A DNA stretch of 64,000 bases from Streptomyces sp. H27-C3. Lineage in GTDB: Bacteria > Actinomycetota > Actinomycetes > Streptomycetales > Streptomycetaceae. The DNA lies in contig NZ_JASITA010000010.1 of the NCBI RefSeq assembly GCF_030063415.1, positions 124,001-188,000 of the forward strand, given 5' to 3'. Every line of letters starts with the position of its first letter. The first letter of the stretch is position 1. The notes under the pieces are model-generated. The model was not told where the DNA came from. It ran no database searches and saw nothing but the letters and a program-made list of their open reading frames with translations. Below, piece after piece: positions 58,529-64,000 of this stretch. A program made the position numbers and the translations under genes.

Positions 58529-59526
58529 TACTCCCGAACCGGAAGCTCCCCTGGGGGCCGATGGTGAGGATGGCGGGGCGGCGGATCCTGTTCGCCGCCC
58601 CCGTCCTGCTGGTGGTGACCTTCGGCGTGTTCGCCGTCGCCGCAGCCTCGCCCTTCGACCCCGTCAAGGCGTACGCGGGAACCGCGGGACTCACCGCCTC
58701 GCAGGAGAACCTCGATCAGCTCCGCGCCAACCTCGGCGTCGACCAGCCGCTCGTCGCGCGCTGGTGGAACTGGCTGACCTCGGCGCTCGGCGGTGACCTC
58801 GGCGACTCCGGCGTGATGCGCCAGCCCGTCACCGACGTCATCGGTGAACGCCTCGGCTGGTCGGTGCTGCTGGCCGTCACCGCGTTCCTCGTCGCGATCC
58901 TGCTCGGCACGGCGCTGGGCGTGCTGGCGGCGCGCAGGCGGGGCGGCTGGCTGGACCGGGCCGCCAGCTCCGCGGCGTACACCCTGGAAGCGGCGCCCGC
59001 CTTCTGGCTGGGGCTGCTCGCCATGTGGCTGTTCGCGCTCAAGCTGGGCGTGCTGCCGGCCGGCGGACTCACCGACACCGGGAGCGACGTGATCACCTTC
59101 GGCCAGGTCGCCTCTCACCTGGTGTTGCCCGCGGCCGTCCTCGGCATCTCGCAGCTGCCGTGGTTCTTCCTGTACGTACGCCAGGGCGTCGCCGACGCGC
59201 TGGAGGAGGACCCCGTGCGCGGCGCACGCGCGCGTGGGCTGAACGAACGCACGGTGCTGCTCGGCCATGCCCTGCGTTCCGGGATGCTGCCTACGCTCAC
59301 CCTCGTCGGCTCGCGGGTACCCGAACTGATCACCGGCGCGCTGCTCGTCGAGACGGTCTTCAGCTGGCCGGGCATCGCCGCAGCCACCGTGCAGGCCGCG
59401 ACCGCCGTGGACTTCCCGCTGCTGGCCGCGCTGACCGTCCTCGCCACGGCGGCGGTGCTCGTCGGCAACCTGCTCTCCGACCTCCTGTACGGACTCGCCG
59501 ACCCGAGGGTGGGCTTCGATGGCTGA
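58525..59526 (+). CDS. Peptide/nickel-type ABC importer permease 1 (DppB-like)
   Basis: 333 aa with GTG 58525 overlapping the previous stop (GTGA); ATG 58561 is possible. Six membrane helices; the large loop after helix 1 (KAYAGTAGLTASQENLDQLR, NLGVDQPLVARWWNWL) is the DppB hallmark, and the EAA motif is VRGARARGLNERTVLLGHAL. It lines the import channel with the second permease. The overlap with the next gene is 8 bases. Confidence 0.92.
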   Translation: MILPNRKLPWGPMVRMAGRRILFAAPVLLVVTFGVFAVAAASPFDPVKAYAGTAGLTASQENLDQLRANLGVDQPLVARWWNWLTSALGGDLGDSGVMRQPVTDVIGERLGWSVLLAVTAFLVAILLGTALGVLAARRRGGWLDRAASSAAYTLEAAPAFWLGLLAMWLFALKLGVLPAGGLTDTGSDVITFGQVASHLVLPAAVLGISQLPWFFLYVRQGVADALEEDPVRGARARGLNERTVLLGHALRSGMLPTLTLVGSRVPELITGALLVETVFSWPGIAAATVQAATAVDFPLLAALTVLATAAVLVGNLLSDLLYGLADPRVGFDG

Positions 59527-60433
59527 CCTGGCAGAACGCACCGCGAGCACCGAAGGCCCCGAGCACGTGGAGACCCGGGCGTGGCGCTCCCACGGGCGCA
59601 CCCGCCGCTCCACCCGCACGGTCCGGGTGCGTACCTCCGCGGCGATCGTGGTGGTGGTCGCGCTGGCCGTCCTCGTCGTGCCGCCGCTGGCCAATCTCGA
59701 CCAGCAGGCCGTCGATTTGTCGATGAAGCTCCGGCCGCCGTCCCTCGCGCATCCCTTCGGCACCGACGACGTCGGCCGCGATCTGCTGCTGCGCTGCGTC
59801 TACGGGCTGCGCGTCTCGCTGCTCGTCGGCCTGGTCGCCGCGGTCGTCGCCACCGTGATCGGTACGGCGGTGGGCGCTGCCGCCGCTGCGTTCGGTGGCT
59901 GGGCCGACCGGGTGGTGATGCGGCTGGTCGACACGTTCTCCTCGGTTCCGCACCTGCTGCTCGGCATCTTCTTCGTGGCGATGTTCCGGCCGGGTGTGTG
60001 GCCCGTCATCGTGTCGGTGGCGCTCACGCACTGGCTCTCCACGGCCCGGATCGTCCGCTCCGAAGTCCTCTCGCTGCGCTCGCGCCCCTACATCGACGCG
60101 GCCGTCTCCGGCGGCGCCTCGCGATGGCGGGTCGCCGTACGGCACCTGCTGCCCGGCGTACTGCCCCAGGCGGGACTCGCGGCGGTGCTGATGGTGCCGC
60201 ACGCCATGTGGCACGAGTCGGCCCTGTCCTTCCTGGGCCTCGGCCTGCCGACCCATCAGGCGAGCCTCGGCAACCTGGTCCAGTCGGCGCGCGGTTCGCT
60301 CCTCGCCGGCGACTGGTGGCCCACCCTCTTCCCCGGCCTCCTGCTGATCATCCCCACCCTCGCCATCGCGGGCCTCGCCGGCGCCTGGCGGGAGCGGATC
60401 AACCCCCGCCGCCGATCGGAGCTGATGCTGTGA
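59519..60433 (+). CDS. Peptide/nickel-type ABC importer permease 2 (DppC-like)
   Basis: 304 aa with ATG 59519. An Arg-rich N-terminal cytoplasmic tail, one helix, then the DppC signature HPFGTDDVGRDLLLRCVYGL and a five-helix core with EAA loop YIDAAVSGGASRWRVAVRHL. Near the end HESALSFLGLGLPTHQASLG is characteristic. Works with the first permease. It ends in GTGA with the next gene. Confidence 0.92.
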   Translation: MADLAERTASTEGPEHVETRAWRSHGRTRRSTRTVRVRTSAAIVVVVALAVLVVPPLANLDQQAVDLSMKLRPPSLAHPFGTDDVGRDLLLRCVYGLRVSLLVGLVAAVVATVIGTAVGAAAAAFGGWADRVVMRLVDTFSSVPHLLLGIFFVAMFRPGVWPVIVSVALTHWLSTARIVRSEVLSLRSRPYIDAAVSGGASRWRVAVRHLLPGVLPQAGLAAVLMVPHAMWHESALSFLGLGLPTHQASLGNLVQSARGSLLAGDWWPTLFPGLLLIIPTLAIAGLAGAWRERINPRRRSELML

Positions 60434-61527
60434 CCACGCCCCGGAACACGGCCGCCCAGGTCACGGGCCCTGCCGACGCCACCGCCGAGAACGCTGCGGC
60501 TTCCGCGCCGACCGCACCGGACACGGCGCCCGTCCTGTCCGTGCGCGCCCTCAGTGTCCGCTTCCGGATGCGCGGCGACCGGTACATCACCGCCGTCGCC
60601 GACGCGCACTTCGACCTCCCTGCGGGGGAGTGCCTGGCCCTCGTCGGCGAGAGCGGCTGCGGCAAGTCCGTGCTCGCCTCCGCGCTCCTCGGACTGCTCC
60701 CCGGCAACGCGCAGACGGCGGGCTCCGCGCGGCTCGGCGACATCGACCTGCTCACCGCCGACGAGCGCACGCTCGCCCGTACGGTGCGGGGCCGCCGCGT
60801 CGGACTCGTACCGCAGAGCCCGGCCGCGCATCTCACGCCCGTCCGGACGGTGGGGGCGCAACTGGAGGAGACGCTGCGTGAACTGACCGGGACGCGCAAG
60901 CAGGACGTGCGCAAGGCGGCCCACGCGGCGGCCGAGCGCGCCGCGTTCCCCGTGGACCACCTCGACCGCTACCCGCACGAGCTCTCCGGCGGGCTGGCGC
61001 AGCGCGCCGCGACCGCTCTGGCGCTGGTCGGCGACGCGCCCCTGCTCCTGGCCGACGAGCCGACCACCGGGCTCGACCGTGACCTCGTCGACCGCACCGT
61101 CGACGAACTGCGCCGCCACGTCGACGCCGGCCACGCGCTCCTGCTGATCACCCATGACCTCGCGGCGGCCGAGCGCATCGCCGACCGCGTCGCCGTGATG
61201 TACGCGGGACGCATCGTCGAACTCACCGACGCCGCGAGCTTCTTCGGCGAGCCGGGCCCTTCTCACCCCTATGCCCGCGGCCTGCTGAACGCCCTGCCGG
61301 AGCGGGAGTTCACCCCGATCCCCGGCATGCCGCCCGAGCTCGGTGACCTGCCCACCGGATGCGCCTTCGCGGCCCGGTGCACGCACGCCACCGAGGCCTG
61401 CGCCGAACAGCCCGAACTGGTCCGGGGTGTCGCCTGCCACCACCCGCCGACGCCACTGTCCGCGACCGTGTCCGCGACCGTACCCGCAGCCGTGTCCGTG
61501 CCGGACGAGGAGAGCGCCCGTGCTTGA
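60430..61527 (+). CDS. Peptide/nickel-type ABC importer ATPase (DppD-like)
   Basis: 365 aa with GTG 60430 overlapping the permease stop. After an Ala/Thr-rich N-terminal tail of ~35 residues: Walker A GESGCGKSV, Q-loop VPQSPAAHLTPVR, signature ELSGGLAQRAATAL (GLAQ in place of GQ/MxQ), Walker B LLLADEPTTGLD and the C-terminal oligopeptide-transporter Cys motif (CAFAARCTHATEAC), where a 4Fe-4S cluster is held in DppD relatives. Energises the importer together with the next ATPase. Confidence 0.92.
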   Translation: MTTPRNTAAQVTGPADATAENAAASAPTAPDTAPVLSVRALSVRFRMRGDRYITAVADAHFDLPAGECLALVGESGCGKSVLASALLGLLPGNAQTAGSARLGDIDLLTADERTLARTVRGRRVGLVPQSPAAHLTPVRTVGAQLEETLRELTGTRKQDVRKAAHAAAERAAFPVDHLDRYPHELSGGLAQRAATALALVGDAPLLLADEPTTGLDRDLVDRTVDELRRHVDAGHALLLITHDLAAAERIADRVAVMYAGRIVELTDAASFFGEPGPSHPYARGLLNALPEREFTPIPGMPPELGDLPTGCAFAARCTHATEACAEQPELVRGVACHHPPTPLSATVSATVPAAVSVPDEESARA

Positions 61528-62179
61528 GCTTGACGCGATCACCGCCGGATACGAGCGCGGTGCGCCGGTCGTCCGGGACGCACGCCTGACTGTCGAGCCC
61601 GGCGAGTCCGTCGGACTGCTCGGCCCCAGCGGCTGCGGCAAGTCCACGCTCGCCAAGGTCGCCGCCCTGCTGCACCGCCCGGACGCCGGGACCGTCACCC
61701 TCGACGGCCGCGTCGTCGACGGCTGGCGCCACCGGGCCCCGCGCGAGCAGCGCACCTCCGTCGGCGTCGTCTTCCAGCAGCCACGGCTGTCCGCCGACCC
61801 CCGGCTGCGGCTGCGCGACCTGATCGCGGAGCCACTGCGGGCGACAGGACAACGTACCGGAGCGGACACCGCCGCACGGGAGCTGGCGGCGACCGTGGGC
61901 CTCGGCGATGAACTGCTCGGCCGCCGACCCCACGAGGTGAGCGACGGCCAGTTGCAACGCGCCTGCCTGGCGCGCGCGCTGGTGTTGCGCCCGCGCTGGC
62001 TGGTCTGCGACGAGATGACCGCGATGCTGGACGCCTCGACGACGGCCGCCCTGGTCGCAGTGGTCGAGGCGTACCGGCGCGAGCGTGGTGCCGGTCTGCT
62101 GGCTGTCGGCCACGACCGGATCCTCCTTGAGCGCTGGTGCGACCGCACGGTCCGCTGGGAGGACGTCGCCTCGGGCTGA
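61520..62179 (+). CDS. Short peptide/nickel-type ABC importer ATPase (DppF-like) with VSDGQ signature
   Basis: 219 aa with GTG 61520. Walker A GPSGCGKST, Q-loop VFQQPRLSADPRLRLRDLIA, signature EVSDGQLQRACLARAL instead of LSGGQ, Walker B WLVCDEMTAMLD (Glu kept) and H-loop GHDRI (His kept). It lacks the ~80-residue C-terminal domain of standard DppF. Short ATPases of this kind occur in nickel- or metallophore-type importers, so the ligand may be a metal chelate rather than a peptide. It is the last gene of the operon. Confidence 0.88.
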   Translation: MLELDAITAGYERGAPVVRDARLTVEPGESVGLLGPSGCGKSTLAKVAALLHRPDAGTVTLDGRVVDGWRHRAPREQRTSVGVVFQQPRLSADPRLRLRDLIAEPLRATGQRTGADTAARELAATVGLGDELLGRRPHEVSDGQLQRACLARALVLRPRWLVCDEMTAMLDASTTAALVAVVEAYRRERGAGLLAVGHDRILLERWCDRTVRWEDVASG

Positions 62180-62289
62180 ACCGGGAGCGGCGGTTGGCCG
62201 AACTCTTGTCGGGGGCCTGCCCATCGCGGGCCTGTGGGGCGGATACTCACCCGGAGTCCGACACGCCCCGTACACCTCCGGAGGCACCC

Positions 62290-63186
62290 ATGGCCGACCC
62301 CGCGCCCACTCGCCGCAGAGCCGTCACCACCCTGGCCGCCGCCCTGGCGGGAGTTGCGGCCGTGCCCATGTACGCCCAGGCCGCCGAGCGCGCCCCGACC
62401 GCCGGGAAGCACCCGCCGAAGCGGCCCAGGCACCCGAGGCCGCTGAGCCACGCCCACGCGCACAACGACTACGAGCACCGGCGCCCGCTCCTGGACGCGC
62501 TCTCCCACGGCTTCACCAGTGTGGAAGCCGATATCTACCTCGTCGACGGACAGCTGCTGGTCGCCCACGACCCCGTCGACCTCGATCCCACCCGGACTCT
62601 CGAATCGCTCTACCTGGCCCCCCTGATGGCCAGAGTCAGGGCCAATCACGGCACCGTCCACCCCGGTTACCGCAGGCCCGTGCAGCTGCTCGTCGACATC
62701 AAGACCGAGGGCGCCGCCACCTACCTCGAACTCCACCGCCACCTGCGCCGCTACCAGTGGATGCTGAGTACCTGCGCACAGGGCCGCGTCCGGCTGGGCG
62801 CGGTTACCGCGGTCGTCTCCGGGGACCGCGCCGCCCGCGTCCCGATGGAGGCGCAGCGCGTCCGGTACGCCTCCTACGACGGGCGCCTGGAGGATCTCGG
62901 CACGGACGCCCCGGCCTCCTTCATCCCGTTGATCAGCAGTAACTGGACGCAGAGTTTCAGCTGGCTGGGCGTGGGCGCGTTCCCCGTGGCCGAGCGCACC
63001 CGGCTGCACGCCGTCGTCTCCGCCGCCCACGCACGAAGGCAGCGCGTCCGCTTCTGGGCGACGCCGGACCTGCCGGGGTCGGCCCGCGAGGCCGTATGGA
63101 CCGAACTCCTCGCAGCCGCCGTGGACCACATCAACACCGACGACCTGGCCGGCCTGGAGCGCTTTCTGCGCACGCACCGCGCCTGA
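62290..63186 (+). CDS. Secreted PI-PLC/glycerophosphodiesterase-like protein
   Basis: 298 aa with ATG 62290 and GGAGG six bases upstream. A signal peptide with twin-arginine character (TRRRAVTTLAAALAGVAAVP) is followed by a TIM-barrel phosphodiesterase start: SHAHAHNDYEHRRPLLDALS, FTSVEADIYLVDGQLLVAHD, LLVDIKTEG. The HNDY, EADI and AHD residues fit the His-Glu-Asp metal site of the GDPD/PI-PLC superfamily. It probably hydrolyses extracellular glycerophosphodiesters or phosphatidylinositol-like lipids. Monocistronic. Confidence 0.82.
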   Translation: MADPAPTRRRAVTTLAAALAGVAAVPMYAQAAERAPTAGKHPPKRPRHPRPLSHAHAHNDYEHRRPLLDALSHGFTSVEADIYLVDGQLLVAHDPVDLDPTRTLESLYLAPLMARVRANHGTVHPGYRRPVQLLVDIKTEGAATYLELHRHLRRYQWMLSTCAQGRVRLGAVTAVVSGDRAARVPMEAQRVRYASYDGRLEDLGTDAPASFIPLISSNWTQSFSWLGVGAFPVAERTRLHAVVSAAHARRQRVRFWATPDLPGSAREAVWTELLAAAVDHINTDDLAGLERFLRTHRA

Positions 63187-63315
63187 GCGTGGTGTCCGGT
63201 CGTCACAGCCAGTCAACACCCGTACGGCGGACACGTCTTCGGCCCGAACGGCCCCTCCGCTGCGCCACACTGGCGGCCGAATGCCGCATCGTGCGCGCGG
63301 CGGAGGAGGTTGGCC

Positions 63316-63510
63316 ATGGCCATTTCGATCTCACTGCTACTGCTCCTGCTGATCCTGGCGGTTGTCTTTCTGCGGGGCGGGGGGCTGAAGCTCTCGCATG
63401 CCCTGGTCTGCGTACTGCTGGGCTTCTTCCTCGCCGGCACCACCATGGCGCCGACCATCCAGAACGGGATCGCCGCCACCACCGACATGGTGGCGGGCAT
63501 CAAGTTCTGA
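63316..63510 (+). CDS. Small two-helix membrane protein
   Basis: 64 aa with ATG 63316; GGAGGAGG at 63302-63309 decides this start (TTG 63310 would lie inside the site). Two transmembrane segments, ISLLLLLLILAVVFL and ALVCVLLGFFLAGTTM, flank a short loop (RGGGLKLSH), and the C-terminal tail reads APTIQNGIAATTDMVAG. I recall similar small proteins as conserved among Streptomyces but know of no function. No partner gene is close. Confidence 0.75.
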   Translation: MAISISLLLLLLILAVVFLRGGGLKLSHALVCVLLGFFLAGTTMAPTIQNGIAATTDMVAGIKF

Positions 63511-63535
63511 CCCCGGGGGGCACCCAGAGCCGGGC

Positions 63536-63875
63536 GCCGGTGGTACGGCCAGGGTCCACCGGGCGTACGGCGAGGCCCTCGACCGCACGGTCGCGGTCAA
63601 GGTGGTGCACCCCGGACTGGCCCGGGACCCGACGTTCCGGCAGCGGTTCCACCGCGGGGCCAGGCTCGCCGCCGGGCTCGACCACCCCCATCTGGTGGCC
63701 GTGCACGACCTCGGCGAACAGCAGGTGCCCGGCGGCCAGAAGTTCCTGCTGTACCTCGTCATGGACTTCGTCTGGATCGGCTCTGCCCGGCCTGGCGGTC
63801 CTGGGCGTATTTCCGAACCGGGTGACCGCGCTGGTCTGGTTCGCATGGCTCCTTGGCGTGGCTTCACTGGCCTGA
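63536..63875 (+). pseudogene. Ser/Thr protein kinase N-lobe remnant joined to a membrane-protein end
   Basis: One frame gives GGTARVHRAYGEALDRTVAV, KVVHPGLARDPTFRQRFHR and LDHPHLVAVHDLGEQQVPGG. This is the glycine loop, catalytic VAVK lysine and hinge side of a PknB-like kinase, without a start and with no C-lobe. After about 63775 the frame changes to LPGLAVLGVFPNRVTALVWF then AWLLGVASLA and a stop at 63873-63875, a hydrophobic end that looks like the tail of another protein. A deletion probably fused two gene remnants. Confidence 0.6.
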
Positions 63876-64000
63876 CGGGCCATCAGGGCAGTTGCGCATC
63901 AGCCGTGTTGCGCGACCATGAAGCGCTCGTGAAACACCCCGCATTTCCATGGACACTTCCACGGACCGGCCCTAGCGTCGGGCGGCCGCCCTCCGTACCC

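Noticed and set aside
60256..63270. A 1004-codon open frame on the minus strand
   Set aside because: It runs antisense to five well-supported importer and phosphodiesterase genes and has the Arg/Gly/Val-rich composition of a GC-rich shadow frame; no motif is recognisable.

Overview
The window is GC-rich (about 70% by eye), uses GTG/TTG starts often, chains genes through ATGA/GTGA overlaps, and carries a conservon (cvnABCD), a complete egtABCD set, a WhiB-like protein and sigma-R-type promoters. Together these point to a Streptomyces chromosome, probably an arm or near-arm segment because orphan transporters, pseudogenes and gene remnants are frequent. I see no rRNA, tRNA, CRISPR array, prophage or complete insertion sequence.

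Layout. 1-4040: end of a probable ureD, a secreted S33 peptidase, a short palindromic repeat element, an NAD-binding sugar-epimerase-like protein and a PlsC acyltransferase. 4548-8452: a conservon (cvnA-B-C-D) ending in a cytochrome P450 whose K-helix lacks ExxR (CYP157 type); cvnC has a TTA codon. 8915-15289: a 69-aa double-glycine-leader peptide, a stack of three hairpins, then a HlyD-like protein and two large ABC proteins of the NHLM/NHLP bacteriocin-export type. I consider this the most interesting system here, since the core is anionic, Thr/Gly-rich and Cys-free and no modification enzyme lies beside it. 15327-18762: luciferase-like monooxygenase, HAD phosphatase, dodecin and an orphan sugar-binding lipoprotein with a dre-like operator. 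18771-23120: ergothioneine operon egtABCD on the minus strand. 23333-27724: MazF/PemK-like protein, a decayed GH18-like gene, and a hydrolase/MFS pair divergent from a LacI regulator.

28030-32252: a double-length IclR regulator divergent from a 3-oxoadipyl-CoA thiolase and PobA (aromatic catabolism). 32642-34663: sigma-R-type thioredoxin divergent from a disulfide oxidoreductase. 34664-37480: a patch of gene decay (HATPase with a stop, N-terminus of a family-2 encapsulin, middle of an adenosine deaminase) around one healthy TPR gene with a sigma-R-type promoter. 37486-41732: HATPase regulator, flavin reductase-like protein, phosphoketolase, an acidic disordered protein and a WhiB-like protein. 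42039-45557: osmoprotectant ABC importer with its ATPase convergent to the rest. 45654-47763: iminopeptidase-like hydrolase and PIG-L deacetylase, followed by the second copy of the palindromic element. 47980-56770: acyl-CoA metabolism (crotonase, 2,4-dienoyl-CoA reductase-like SDR, quinone oxidoreductase, two acyl-CoA dehydrogenases) interrupted by a secreted GH84 hexosaminidase and an XRE-cupin regulator. 56933-62179: a five-gene peptide/nickel-type ABC importer. 62290-64000: a secreted phosphodiesterase-like protein, a small two-segment membrane protein and a Ser/Thr kinase remnant.

Shared control is suggested by small sites: a TGAC-N5-GTCA operator in front of both the crotonase and the SDR, a TGAAC-N4-GTTCA site between the IclR gene and its divergent operon, two GGAAT-N18-GTT promoters on redox-related genes, and a large perfect palindrome just upstream of egtA. 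All functional assignments rest on motif recognition by reading; no database search was possible.
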